NCBI GenBank assembly: GCA_023397675.1
Contig: JAEWTV010000063.1
Span: 8,834-72,833 of the forward strand
Direction: 5' to 3'
Length of the DNA: 64,000 nt
From: Bacillota bacterium
GTDB taxonomy: Bacteria > Bacillota > Clostridia > Acetivibrionales > JANLFN01
The translations under genes were made by a program, and so were the position numbers. Numbering within the stretch: position 1 is the stretch's first letter; each line of letters begins with the position of its first letter. Of the stretch, positions 1 to 8,702 are shown piece after piece. The notes beneath the pieces are model-generated. The model did not search any database and was not told the DNA's origin. It saw only the letters and a list, made by a program, of their open reading frames with translations.

Positions 1-834
1 AACCCGATAATTCCTCTTGTGTTGTTCAAGAATCGTACAATAAATATTTCAGTGTTAATTGCATTTTTATCAAACGCATTGATGTTTGCAGCAATAATGT
101 TTTTACCCTACTTTGTCCAGGGTGTCTTAGGATCATCAGCATCTGCATCCGGTGCCATTACAACACCAATGATGCTTGCACTTTTACTAACAAGTAATGT
201 TACTGGTATTTTGGTTTCAAAGAAGAGTAAGAGCAAAGGATTTATAATTCTGGCTTTTGTATTAATGTCACTTGGAACATGGCTTCTTTCAACCATGGCA
301 GTCGCAACTCCATACTATAAGGTTATTGTTTTTATGGTAATACTGGGGTTGGGAATTGGAATAACCATGCCTATAGCAAATATTGCTGCACAAAATGCTG
401 CTCCAAGAGAACAACTGGCTTCAGTTACATCGGTAGTTCAATTCTTTAGAAATATCGGAGGAACAATTGGTTCAGCTATCTATGGAACAATAATGGCAAC
501 TTCAATGAATTCAGGTCTTTCAAAATTAGATCTGTCTCGTGTACCGGATAATGTGAGGGTATTGCTCAAGAATCCGCAGATAATAACAGATACCCAGGCA
601 ATGAGCCAGATTAAAGCTCATGTGCCCAATGAATATATGGATTATTTTAATGGTATTTTTAATAAGCTAAAAATAATTTTATCAGATTCAATACATGATG
701 TATTCTTCTTTTGCATTTTCGTTGCGGCAGCAGGAATTATAATTTCTTTTTTATTTAAAGAAGCTGGAAAGAAGAAATCTATACCGGTAGTAAACATTAA
801 CAGTGATATTATACCTGACTCTGCTGGAGAATAA
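1..834 (+). CDS. MFS drug exporter, DHA2/EmrB-like, C-terminal part
   Basis: The reading frame is open from base 1 and ends at TAA 832-834, so this is the C-terminal 277 residues of a gene that starts before the window. About six hydrophobic helices are visible, and the fragment opens with the sequence NPIIPLVLFKNRT, like the start of the second half of 14-helix DHA2 exporters (EmrB/QacA type). A polar tail follows the last helix. The expected role is proton-driven export of drugs or other small hydrophobic compounds at the cytoplasmic membrane. The internal GTG at 19 is not the real start. Family is fairly sure, substrate unknown. Confidence 0.8.
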   Translation, partial: NPIIPLVLFKNRTINISVLIAFLSNALMFAAIMFLPYFVQGVLGSSASASGAITTPMMLALLLTSNVTGILVSKKSKSKGFIILAFVLMSLGTWLLSTMAVATPYYKVIVFMVILGLGIGITMPIANIAAQNAAPREQLASVTSVVQFFRNIGGTIGSAIYGTIMATSMNSGLSKLDLSRVPDNVRVLLKNPQIITDTQAMSQIKAHVPNEYMDYFNGIFNKLKIILSDSIHDVFFFCIFVAAAGIIISFLFKEAGKKKSIPVVNINSDIIPDSAGE

Positions 835-852
835 ACACTATCAATATATATT

Positions 853-882
853 GAGGTCTTAATAGGCCTCTTTTTTTCTTTT
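853..882 (+). terminator. Rho-independent terminator after the MFS gene
   Basis: A stem GAGGTCT/AGGCCTC (one G-T pair, 4-nt loop) is followed directly by a run of seven T. It lies 19 bases after the MFS stop codon. Confidence 0.8.
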
Positions 883-1014
883 AATAAGCTTACCTTAAAT
901 TCTATATTTTAACATATGATTTTATGTGTAAATCAAAGAAACTGAAAGAATTCACGAGATTTTCTTACCAGAATTAAAAGCGTTACAAAAAGTATTGATT
1001 TTTTGTCAGTTTTC

Positions 1015-1043
1015 TTGATTATTCAAGACTTTTTTTGTATAAT
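1015..1043 (+). promoter_or_regulatory. Sigma-A promoter of the polyamine operon
   Basis: TTGATT (1015-1020), a 17-bp spacer, and a perfect TATAAT (1038-1043). The start codon lies 39 bases further on. Confidence 0.75.
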
Positions 1044-1081
1044 CAACTTTGTTGGATAAAAAGTATTTTGGAGGTGTTGTT

Positions 1082-2281
1082 ATGGCTAAAGCACTAATAA
1101 TAGGCGCTGGTGGAGTTGCCAGTGTTGTTGTTCATAAATGCTGCCAGAACCCGGATGTGTTTTCCGAGATATGCATTGCAAGCAGAACCATAGAAAAATG
1201 TAATGCATTAAAGGAAAAGCTGGCCGGAGGACGAACAAAAATTCATACCGCACAGGTTGATGCCGATAACACCAATGCGGTAATAGATTTAATTATGAGC
1301 TTTAAACCTGACATCGTCATTAATGTGGCTCTTCCGTATCAGGATCTTACAATTATGGATGCATGCCTTGCAACAGGCGTTCATTATGTTGATACGGCTA
1401 ATTATGAGCCACCGGATGTGCCTAAGTTCGAATACAAATGGCAGTGGGCTTACAGGGAAAAATTCAAAAAAGCCGGAATAACTGCGTTACTTGGAAGCGG
1501 CTTTGACCCAGGTGTTACAGGTGTATTCTGTGCATATGCTCAAAAGCATTATTTTGATGAAATACATTCGATTGATATTGTTGATGCAAATGCAGGTGAC
1601 CATGGGTATCCGTTTGCTACAAACTTCAACCCTGAAATAAATATTCGTGAAATTACTGCAAATGGGCGTTATTGGGAAAACGGAAGCTGGGTTGAGACAG
1701 GTCCGCTGGAATTAAAGAAGGTATATGACCTTCCTGAAATAGGACCCAAAAATATTTACCTTTTGTACCATGAAGAGCTTGAATCACTTGCGCTGAATAT
1801 TAAAGGCCTTAAGCGTATAAGGTTTTGGATGACATTTTCAGATAATTATCTGAACCACCTGAAGGTACTGGAGAATGTCGGAATGACCTCGATTGAGCCG
1901 ATTGAATTTGAAGGTCAGAAGATTATACCATTGCAGTTCCTTAAATCAGTACTGCCTGATCCTGCATCTTTGGGACCGAGAACAAAGGGCAAGACCAACA
2001 TTGGATGCATTATTCAGGGAATGAAGGACGGCAAGCCTAAAACCTATTATGTTTATAATGTTTGTGTTCATGAGGAATGCTACGCAGAAGTAGGTTCCCA
2101 GGCTATATCCTATACAACAGGTGTTCCTGCCATGATAGGAGCAATGATGATTTTAAAGGGTTTATGGAAGAAGCCGGGTGTCTATAATATAGAGGAGTTT
2201 GATCCTGACCCGTTCATGGATGCTTTGAATAAATGCGGTCTTCCATGGCAGGAGGAATTCTCACCTACACTTTTGGACTAA
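1082..2281 (+). CDS. Carboxynorspermidine/carboxyspermidine dehydrogenase (saccharopine dehydrogenase-like)
   Basis: This 399-residue protein opens with a Rossmann nucleotide-binding motif (ALIIGAGGVAS, residues 4-14) and has the length and two-domain layout of the saccharopine dehydrogenase-like enzymes that condense aspartate semialdehyde with a diamine using NADPH. Putrescine would give carboxyspermidine and diaminopropane would give carboxynorspermidine. The ATG at 1082 is chosen over an in-frame TTG at 1049 because GGAGGTG sits 5-11 bases before it. The next gene, 27 bases downstream, is the matching decarboxylase, which strongly supports the pathway call. Which polyamine is made cannot be read from sequence. 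Confidence 0.88.
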   Translation: MAKALIIGAGGVASVVVHKCCQNPDVFSEICIASRTIEKCNALKEKLAGGRTKIHTAQVDADNTNAVIDLIMSFKPDIVINVALPYQDLTIMDACLATGVHYVDTANYEPPDVPKFEYKWQWAYREKFKKAGITALLGSGFDPGVTGVFCAYAQKHYFDEIHSIDIVDANAGDHGYPFATNFNPEINIREITANGRYWENGSWVETGPLELKKVYDLPEIGPKNIYLLYHEELESLALNIKGLKRIRFWMTFSDNYLNHLKVLENVGMTSIEPIEFEGQKIIPLQFLKSVLPDPASLGPRTKGKTNIGCIIQGMKDGKPKTYYVYNVCVHEECYAEVGSQAISYTTGVPAMIGAMMILKGLWKKPGVYNIEEFDPDPFMDALNKCGLPWQEEFSPTLLD

Positions 2282-2308
2282 TAGTTGGCTTGAATGGAGT
2301 ATATATAA

Positions 2309-3445
2309 ATGAATATTGATTTTAACAGCCTGCCATCACCTTGTTATATTGTTGATGAAAGGCTTCTTAAAAAGAATCTTGAATTGCTGGACTATGTTCA
2401 GCAGCGTACCGGATGCAAAATCCTTCTGGCTCAGAAGGGATTTTCAATGTATTCGGTTTTTCCTTTGGTGGGCAAATACCTTAAAGGGGTTACCTCAAGC
2501 TCCTTATTTGAAGCCAGATTGGGTTTTGAAGAAATGGGGAAAGAGGTACACGTTTTTGCGCCTGCCTATGGTGAAGTGGAATTCGATGAGCTGCTGAAAT
2601 ACTGTGATCATATAGTGTTTAATTCCTTTAACCAGTGGAACAAGTTCAGGGATAAGGCACTAAATGCTACGAGAAAAATAGAATTCGGAATACGCATCAA
2701 TCCTGAGTACTCGGAAATTGATACACCTATTTATAATCCCTGCTACACCAACTCAAGGCTTGGCGTGACTTTAGCCAATTTTAAACCGGAACAGCTTGAG
2801 GGAATAGATGGACTTCATTTCCATACTATGTGTGAGCAGAACTCAGACACGCTTTACCGTACAATAAAAGTCGTTGATGAGAAGTTCGGAAAATATATCA
2901 AGAACATGAAATGGCTTAATATGGGTGGCGGACATCATATTACAAGACCTGATTATGATGTGGAGATACTTATAAGGTCTATTATGTATTTCAGGGATAA
3001 GTATGGTGTTGAAGTATATCTGGAGCCGGGTGAGGCAATAGCGCTGAATACCGGGTATTTGGTTTCCACAGTACTTGATATAGTTGATAATGGCATGAAA
3101 ATAGCCATTCTTGATACATCTGCTGCATGCCATATGCCTGATGTGCTTGAAATGCCTTACAGGCCTAATATAATTGAAGCAGGCAAACCAGATGAAAATG
3201 AATACACATACCGGCTTGGCGGGGTTACCTGCCTGGCGGGGGATGTAATAGGGGATTACTCGTTTAAAAAGCCTTTACAGCCGGGGGACAGGCTTGTGTT
3301 CTGTGACATGGCGCATTACACCATGGTAAAGAACAATACCTTCAACGGTATAAATCTTCCTTCAATTGCACTTTACAGCGAGGAAGGCGGGAACAAGGTA
3401 ATAAAACAATTCGGGTATGAGGATTTCAAAACAAGGCTGTCATAG
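2309..3445 (+). CDS. nspC: Carboxynorspermidine/carboxyspermidine decarboxylase
   Basis: This 378-residue PLP enzyme has the alanine-racemase-like fold (group IV decarboxylase). The PLP lysine is expected in LAQKGFSM (about residue 43). The glycine loop MGGGHH, the EPGEA segment and the C-terminal DTSAACHMPD stretch match this decarboxylase family, which removes CO2 from carboxy(nor)spermidine to give the triamine. It follows the dehydrogenase closely and probably shares its promoter. Together the pair is the alternative spermidine route that does not use decarboxylated S-adenosylmethionine. ATG 2309 is preceded by a TGGAGT ribosome site. Confidence 0.9.
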   Translation: MNIDFNSLPSPCYIVDERLLKKNLELLDYVQQRTGCKILLAQKGFSMYSVFPLVGKYLKGVTSSSLFEARLGFEEMGKEVHVFAPAYGEVEFDELLKYCDHIVFNSFNQWNKFRDKALNATRKIEFGIRINPEYSEIDTPIYNPCYTNSRLGVTLANFKPEQLEGIDGLHFHTMCEQNSDTLYRTIKVVDEKFGKYIKNMKWLNMGGGHHITRPDYDVEILIRSIMYFRDKYGVEVYLEPGEAIALNTGYLVSTVLDIVDNGMKIAILDTSAACHMPDVLEMPYRPNIIEAGKPDENEYTYRLGGVTCLAGDVIGDYSFKKPLQPGDRLVFCDMAHYTMVKNNTFNGINLPSIALYSEEGGNKVIKQFGYEDFKTRLS

Positions 3446-3478
3446 AAAAATTAATTAATCAATCAGTAATTTGAAGAT

Positions 3479-3520
3479 AGAGAAAGAACCTTCCCATTTT
3501 GGAAAGGTTCTTTCTCTATT
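3479..3520. terminator. Bidirectional terminator between convergent genes
   Basis: A long inverted repeat, AGAGAAAGAACCTT / AAGGTTCTTTCTCT, lies between the ends of nspC (+) and the hydrogenase gene (-). It can serve both strands, although the T-runs are short. Confidence 0.65.
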
Positions 3521-3530
3521 TCAATTGGTC

Positions 3531-6500
3531 TTATTTCTTATTCAAATTCCCTAATGCAGCTTCTTCTATCTTCTGGCCGTTGAGAGTTACATAAATTCCT
3601 TCGCCTGCATGATTATCTTTGAGACGAATTGTCTTTACACTTATGAATGGGTCCATCTTAAGCTTCTTCACGTTGCTTGAAAACTCTTCATATAACTCTT
3701 TTGCACCTTTTTTCGAACATGATTCACAGGTACAAATTGTATATTCACGGGTCACGAAGGCTGAATCGGCTTTTTTGCGGATTTTTCCACAGAGACTGTC
3801 ACCATTCTTCGCCGAATAAGTTGTATGAAGCAGCTCATGAGCTCTATGGGAGTTTGCTTCACCATAGAAATCTTCATACAGCCTGAGTATATCAGGGTTT
3901 TCCTGAGATTTACGGTATTTTGAAGTCTTATCGAGATTAACAAGGATCTGCTGGCGTTTTTCCATAGCATCAACCTTTTCTGGTACAGGATGACCTGCAC
4001 CGCAGATGCATCCGCCAGGACATGCCATAACCTCTATAAGGTCATAGCCTACATCAACTCCCTGAATAATCTTTTCAACAATAGGCTCTGCGTTGTGTAA
4101 TCCGCTGATAACAGCTACACGAACAATTGTACCGTCAGCATCAATTGTAGATTCCTTAACACCTTCAAATCCGCGGATTTCTTCGAATTCAAGGTGATCA
4201 GTGAGCACTTTTCCTGTAAGCTTTTCTACAGCCATACGGAGTGCAGCTTCAGCAACACCGCCTGATGCTCCGAAGAGGATACCTGCGCCTGAAACCTGCT
4301 TGTAAGGATCATCAAACTCTTGTGGCTCTATATTATTTGTATCTATTCTTGCCAGCTTGAGCATTTCAAACAATTCAGTAGTTGTGAGTACTGCGTCAAC
4401 ATCACGGATTCCTTCAGGAGCAAATTCCGGACGTGCAGCCTCATGCTTCTTAGCAAGGCAAGGTACAATTGATACCACATAAAGGTCATCTTTTTTAATA
4501 CCTGAAAGCTGTGTAAAGTGATTCTTAACTGTTGCACCCATCATCATCTGTGGTGATTTACAGCTTGAAAGATGAGGTATCAGTTCAGGATAACGCTTTT
4601 CAACAAAGTTTACCCAACCTGGGCAGCAGGATGTAAACTGTGGCATAACACCCTTGTTCTCTATTCGTTTCAGGAATTCTGTAGTTTCTTCCACTATTGT
4701 AAGGTCAGCGGCAAAGGTAAAATCAAATACCTTGTCAAAACCGAGCTTCTTAAGAAGACCAGCCATGTAGGGTGATACTTCTTCGAATGGTACATTGAAG
4801 GTTTTTGATATCAAACTTCTTACAGCAGGTGCAACGAAGGCTACGACAGTCTTGGACTGATCATTGATAGCCCTGAATACCTTGCCTCTTTCACGGCGGT
4901 AATCCAAAGCACCACAAGGACAAGCTGTTACACACTGTCCGCAGCTTACACAATCTGTTTCCTGAAGTGGACGTCCGCTCTTTGTACCTACAAGAAGACG
5001 TCCTTGTTTCATATAATAAGTAAGGACATCAGGGCCTTCAATTTCTGCACATGCTGCAATACAGCGTCCGCAGGATATACACTTGTTGTGGTCACGCATA
5101 ATAAATGGGTGATCATCTACAATCGGTATATATGGACGTTCATGCTCAGGGGTTTTATAATCAACATTATGAGCTGTAGCTTCTGCTCTAAGGTCGCAAT
5201 CCATACGGTGAGTACATCCGCACTTAAGGCAGCGGCGTGCTTCCTCTCTTGCTTCCTCTTCAGTGTAGCCAAGCTCTACTTCATCAAAGTTGTTTTTACG
5301 TGCATCAAGGGATATTGCGGGCATTGTTCCGCGAGGGATCTTGGGCATTTCTTCAAACTCCCATTTTGGAATATCTTCAAGTGATCCGCGGCTACAGCTG
5401 TAATCAACGTTTTGTTCCTTAATATAGCCTTTCATAAGGAAGCTGTCCATTGACTCTGCTGCATGGCGTCCTGCACTTACTGCCTGAATAACCGTTGCAG
5501 GTCCTGTTACACAATCTCCGCCAGAGAAAATGTTAACTTCGGAGGTCTGCAATGTTTTTGGGTTTATCTCTATATCTCCCCATTTATTAAGCTTTACAGG
5601 GAGGTCATTATACAGGAACTGTGTGTTGGTGCTCTGACCAATTGCTCCTATAATTGTATCTGCTTCAATTACTACATCACTGCCTTCAACAGGTACCGGG
5701 CGACGGCGGCCTGAACGGTCTGGCTCACCAAGTGTCATTTCTATACAGTGAAGACTCTTTTTACCGTTTTCTGAAGCTATCTTGTTAGGTGCCATAAGGA
5801 AAATCATTTCAACACCTTCGTGTAAAGCTTCTTCGACTTCATATGGCTCTGCAGGCATCTGATCCTTTGTACGGCGGTAAACAAGCTTAACTGATTTTGC
5901 GCCTTTTCTTATAGCTGTACGTGCACAGTCAATGGCAGTATTACCACCACCGATTACTACAACTGTGTCCCCGAGCTTTATTTCTTTTCCTTTTGTTACT
6001 TGCTCAAGGTATTGGATACCAAGCCATACACCTTCAAGGTTTTCACCTTCGATATGCATTGGAGTTGCACGCCATGAACCGATCGCAAGGTAAACAGTAT
6101 CAAAATCCTTATGCAGATCTTCAAGAAGAATATGAGTTCCGAGAGCTTTTCCAGTCATAATCTTGACGCCAAGCTTTTTCATTGTGTCTATTTCCTTATC
6201 CAAAGTAGCCTTTGGAAGACGATATTCAGGAATTCCGTAGCGCATCATTCCGCCTGCGTGCGGCTGGCGCTCAAATACTGTTACATCATGACCATTTATT
6301 GCACTGTAATAAGCTGCTGATAGTCCTGAAGGACCTGCTCCGACAATTGCTATCTTTTTGCCAGTAGCCGGTTTCTTTTCAGGAATCCATGGCTGCTCCT
6401 GAGCCATATCCCAGTCTGCAGCAAAACGTTTTACATTGTTAATGGCAACAGGCCTGTCAACAAGGTTACGTCTGCACTGCGCTTCACAAGGATGTGGGCA

Positions 6501-6962
6501 GACACGTCCGCAAACAACAGGGAACGGGTTACTGTCTTTAATAACCTGAACTGCTACTTCATAGTTTCCATTACCAACCTGACGAAGGTATGACTGGATG
6601 TCTACGTTTGCAGGGCACGTCATTACACATGGTGCTACGCAGTCTGCATTGTGGTCTGAAAGTAGCTGCTCCAGGCGTACTTTTCTGTAGTTTTCAAGTT
6701 TTGGACTGTTGGTGCATATGATCATACCCTCTTTAATAGGAGTTTGACATGCTTTCACATCGCGTTCCCCATTTGGTCCTAACTCAACAACGCATAAGCC
6801 GCAGTTCCCGTTTGACCTTTCAAGCCTTATATCATAGCACAGGTGTGGGATATGTATACCCTCCTGAAGTAAGGCCTGAAGAATGGTGAGATTTTCATAA
6901 ACCTCAATTTCACGATTGTTAACAGTTACCTTAATACGATTCTGATTAGATAAGGTTTTCAT
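3531..6962 (-). CDS. [FeFe]-hydrogenase fused to a GltD-like NAD(P)H flavoprotein
   Basis: A 1143-residue soluble redox fusion. In order: a plant-type [2Fe-2S] domain with NuoG-like segment (about 1-120), a GltD-like FAD/NAD(P)H domain with two dinucleotide motifs (IVGAGPSGLS near 205, VVVIGGGNTA near 340), extra cysteine clusters near 585-600, a two-[4Fe-4S] ferredoxin (CISCGRC near 625, CVSCGQC near 670), and the H-cluster domain with TSCCPGW at 777-783, VPCLAKKHE, and MACPGGC near 980. A short C-terminal part has CTCESC, like the first half of a thioredoxin-like [2Fe-2S] site. It should couple H2 turnover to NAD(P)H and possibly ferredoxin in the cytoplasm. It is monocistronic and convergent with nspC. 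The exact electron donors are inferred. Confidence 0.9.
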   Translation of the reverse strand: MKTLSNQNRIKVTVNNREIEVYENLTILQALLQEGIHIPHLCYDIRLERSNGNCGLCVVELGPNGERDVKACQTPIKEGMIICTNSPKLENYRKVRLEQLLSDHNADCVAPCVMTCPANVDIQSYLRQVGNGNYEVAVQVIKDSNPFPVVCGRVCPHPCEAQCRRNLVDRPVAINNVKRFAADWDMAQEQPWIPEKKPATGKKIAIVGAGPSGLSAAYYSAINGHDVTVFERQPHAGGMMRYGIPEYRLPKATLDKEIDTMKKLGVKIMTGKALGTHILLEDLHKDFDTVYLAIGSWRATPMHIEGENLEGVWLGIQYLEQVTKGKEIKLGDTVVVIGGGNTAIDCARTAIRKGAKSVKLVYRRTKDQMPAEPYEVEEALHEGVEMIFLMAPNKIASENGKKSLHCIEMTLGEPDRSGRRRPVPVEGSDVVIEADTIIGAIGQSTNTQFLYNDLPVKLNKWGDIEINPKTLQTSEVNIFSGGDCVTGPATVIQAVSAGRHAAESMDSFLMKGYIKEQNVDYSCSRGSLEDIPKWEFEEMPKIPRGTMPAISLDARKNNFDEVELGYTEEEAREEARRCLKCGCTHRMDCDLRAEATAHNVDYKTPEHERPYIPIVDDHPFIMRDHNKCISCGRCIAACAEIEGPDVLTYYMKQGRLLVGTKSGRPLQETDCVSCGQCVTACPCGALDYRRERGKVFRAINDQSKTVVAFVAPAVRSLISKTFNVPFEEVSPYMAGLLKKLGFDKVFDFTFAADLTIVEETTEFLKRIENKGVMPQFTSCCPGWVNFVEKRYPELIPHLSSCKSPQMMMGATVKNHFTQLSGIKKDDLYVVSIVPCLAKKHEAARPEFAPEGIRDVDAVLTTTELFEMLKLARIDTNNIEPQEFDDPYKQVSGAGILFGASGGVAEAALRMAVEKLTGKVLTDHLEFEEIRGFEGVKESTIDADGTIVRVAVISGLHNAEPIVEKIIQGVDVGYDLIEVMACPGGCICGAGHPVPEKVDAMEKRQQILVNLDKTSKYRKSQENPDILRLYEDFYGEANSHRAHELLHTTYSAKNGDSLCGKIRKKADSAFVTREYTICTCESCSKKGAKELYEEFSSNVKKLKMDPFISVKTIRLKDNHAGEGIYVTLNGQKIEEAALGNLNKK

Positions 6963-7024
6963 CGTTTCTACCTCACGTTCTACATTTGATTTAATTTGTA
7001 TTTATATTTTGGTAAACTTGCACA

Positions 7025-7034
7025 TTGTATACAA
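7025..7034. promoter_or_regulatory. TTGTATACAA palindrome in the hydrogenase leader
   Basis: A perfect 10-bp palindrome lies inside a second inverted repeat (GTAAACTTG at 7012-7020 and CAAGTTTAC at 7032-7040). The same 10-mer stands at the nifJ promoter (21746-21755). The shape resembles operators of FadR-type GntR repressors, but the regulator is unknown. Confidence 0.5.
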
Positions 7035-7072
7035 GTTTACAGCTCTTACCGTATCAATAATGCTACTTCTAT

Positions 7073-7101
7073 ATTATAGCGAAGATATTTCGTTTTGTCT
7101 T
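7073..7101 (-). promoter_or_regulatory. Probable promoter of the hydrogenase gene
   Basis: On the minus strand, AAGACA (7096-7101), a 17-bp spacer and TATAAT (7073-7078). It gives a leader of about 100 bases carrying the TTGTATACAA palindrome. A 7-bp inverted repeat, TTTTGTC/GACAAAA (7093-7099 and 7111-7117), overlaps the -35 region. Confidence 0.5.
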
Positions 7102-7191
7102 GTATTATACGACAAAATTTGTGAAAAATTTAATTATCATATTAAACTCTAAAAAAATATAGCTTATTAAATGGAATAATTTGAATTTTGA

Positions 7192-7224
7192 CAATAAAAA
7201 AAGAACTGCATTTGCAGTTCCTTT
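7192..7224 (-). terminator. Terminator of the PadR-EFR1 operon
   Basis: GAACTGCA-TT-TGCAGTTC (7203-7220) is followed on the minus strand by a long T-run, seen as A-rich sequence at 7192-7202. Confidence 0.8.
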
Positions 7225-7302
7225 ATGTTATTCTTTTGACTGAAGATAACTTTTATAATTTTATAGGTATATGTCCTAAGAACTGATCATATTTTTTCAT
7301 CC

Positions 7303-8067
7303 TTAAATATCCAGGGTTTCTCTTCCTTTAACAACTGAAACCTCTTTGCCTGCAAGCTTAACAGTTATAGATTTATTAGGACAATATGCTGCACAACGCA
7401 TGCAAAACTCGCATGAATGGTGGTGCACAGGTATGTTTTTAATACTGATATTATTCACAGGACAGCCTTTTGCACATTTACCGCATTTTGTACATGAATC
7501 ATTTATACTGAATTTGCTGAGTTTCCGCATAAAAAACCATGGGAAGGGTGTAGCTCTGCTTAAGAAGGATACAAAGCCTGAACCCTTGTAATCTGATTTC
7601 CATTTTGCTGTATCTGATAAGAGATCCTTTGAGAATTGTTCTACTTTTATAATTGCACTTTCCAGACGTTCCTTATTTAACTTATCATCAACTGTTCCCT
7701 GGAGCATATTATTCGGCATGCTGATTTCACATAACCCTTTAACCTTGTATCCCTTTGATGTGAGCAGCTTGAATAGGGGATTTATTATACCTGATGATGT
7801 ATTTAGTGTTACGAGTACAAAAACCTCCAACCCATTAACCTTAGGGAGAGATTTTAAAAACTTCCAGACGGAAGGCGACACTGATTGTGAATTTATTGGA
7901 AATGCAAAACCAGTTAAAGTATCCTTTTCCGGTATTATGAAGTTCGCATTTTTGATTTCCTGAAGTTTTACATTTGAACCTTCAGCTTCAAAGCGATTTT
8001 TCATGACATCAAGCAGTTTTAAAGTATTACCTGTTCCACTGAAATAGTAGATTGATATGCTTCTCAT
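7303..8067 (-). CDS. EFR1-type flavodoxin-ferredoxin protein
   Basis: A 254-residue protein with an N-terminal flavodoxin-like half (FSGTGNT phosphate-binding loop at about residues 9-15) and a C-terminal double [4Fe-4S] ferredoxin (CTKCGKCAKGC and CEFCMRCAAYC). This matches the EFR1 family of cytosolic electron carriers. The ATG at 8067 is preferred over the ATG at 8082 because GGAGGT lies just before it, inside the end of the upstream padR. The two genes are separated by a single base, so translation is probably coupled. PadR repression of a redox protein suggests induction by a small molecule. Partner proteins are unknown. Confidence 0.85.
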   Translation of the reverse strand: MRSISIYYFSGTGNTLKLLDVMKNRFEAEGSNVKLQEIKNANFIIPEKDTLTGFAFPINSQSVSPSVWKFLKSLPKVNGLEVFVLVTLNTSSGIINPLFKLLTSKGYKVKGLCEISMPNNMLQGTVDDKLNKERLESAIIKVEQFSKDLLSDTAKWKSDYKGSGFVSFLSRATPFPWFFMRKLSKFSINDSCTKCGKCAKGCPVNNISIKNIPVHHHSCEFCMRCAAYCPNKSITVKLAGKEVSVVKGRETLDI

Positions 8068-8068
8068 T

Positions 8069-8635
8069 TTACATACCTCCATTTTCTTTTCTGATGCTGA
8101 GCCTTTTTAATGTATCTTCACACCAATTGGTGTAGGCTAGTGATACCTTTTGACCAAAATCTATAACCATTAATACTTCCTGGTGATTTTCATGCAAATC
8201 AATAACTCCTTCTATTTCATTTTTATACTGTTCGAACAGATCAAGCTGATGTTTGTGAAATTTGTAAAAGTCCGTAACATGGTCAATAATTATTTCAGTT
8301 TGTGTAATGTTTGAGAAATAAAGCTTAAGCAGCAGCTCGAACCTGACTATTTCCTTTTCTACCGGTTTGGAGAGCCACTCTTTGAGGACATTAAGCCCTG
8401 ATTCCGTAATGGAATATTGTTTGCGTTCTTTTTTAGTATCTGTATTCAGCCTGTTTACTGTTATAAGACCTGTACTTTCAAGTTTTTTGAGTGTCGGGTA
8501 TATCTGTCCGTAACTTTCACTCCAGAAATTTGAAAACCTTATATCAACTATTTTTTTAATTTCATAACCTGTCAAGGGCTGTTCACTTAATAGTCCAAGT
8601 ATAAGAAACTGTGTTTTACTTTTTGAATCTTTCAT
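8069..8635 (-). CDS. PadR family transcriptional regulator
   Basis: The first 90 of its 188 residues form the winged helix of PadR proteins (LILGLLSEQPLTGYEI, then YGQIYPTLKKLE). The C-terminal half is helical and would serve dimerisation (the Vir_act_alpha_C type). It is the first gene of a two-gene operon with the EFR1 protein. A dyad over its own -10 box suggests autorepression, and through it control of the downstream redox gene. The ligand is unknown. Confidence 0.9.
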   Translation of the reverse strand: MKDSKSKTQFLILGLLSEQPLTGYEIKKIVDIRFSNFWSESYGQIYPTLKKLESTGLITVNRLNTDTKKERKQYSITESGLNVLKEWLSKPVEKEIVRFELLLKLYFSNITQTEIIIDHVTDFYKFHKHQLDLFEQYKNEIEGVIDLHENHQEVLMVIDFGQKVSLAYTNWCEDTLKRLSIRKENGGM

Positions 8636-8656
8636 AAATAATTTACCTCTTATAAA

Positions 8657-8675
8657 ATATATCTTTTAGATATAT
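8657..8675. promoter_or_regulatory. Probable PadR operator
   Basis: ATATATC-TTTTA-GATATAT is an inverted repeat that overlaps the -10 hexamer of the padR promoter, a position fit for repression. The assignment to PadR is by location only. Confidence 0.5.
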
Positions 8676-8702
8676 CTTATTTCCCTTTTAATACATTGTC
8701 AA
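8674..8702 (-). promoter_or_regulatory. padR promoter
   Basis: Minus-strand TTGACA (8697-8702), 17-bp spacer, TAAGAT (8674-8679). Confidence 0.75.

Noticed and set aside
1..834. Truncated MFS gene as a pseudogene
   Set aside because: The frame is open to the first base, so the gene is only cut by the window edge.
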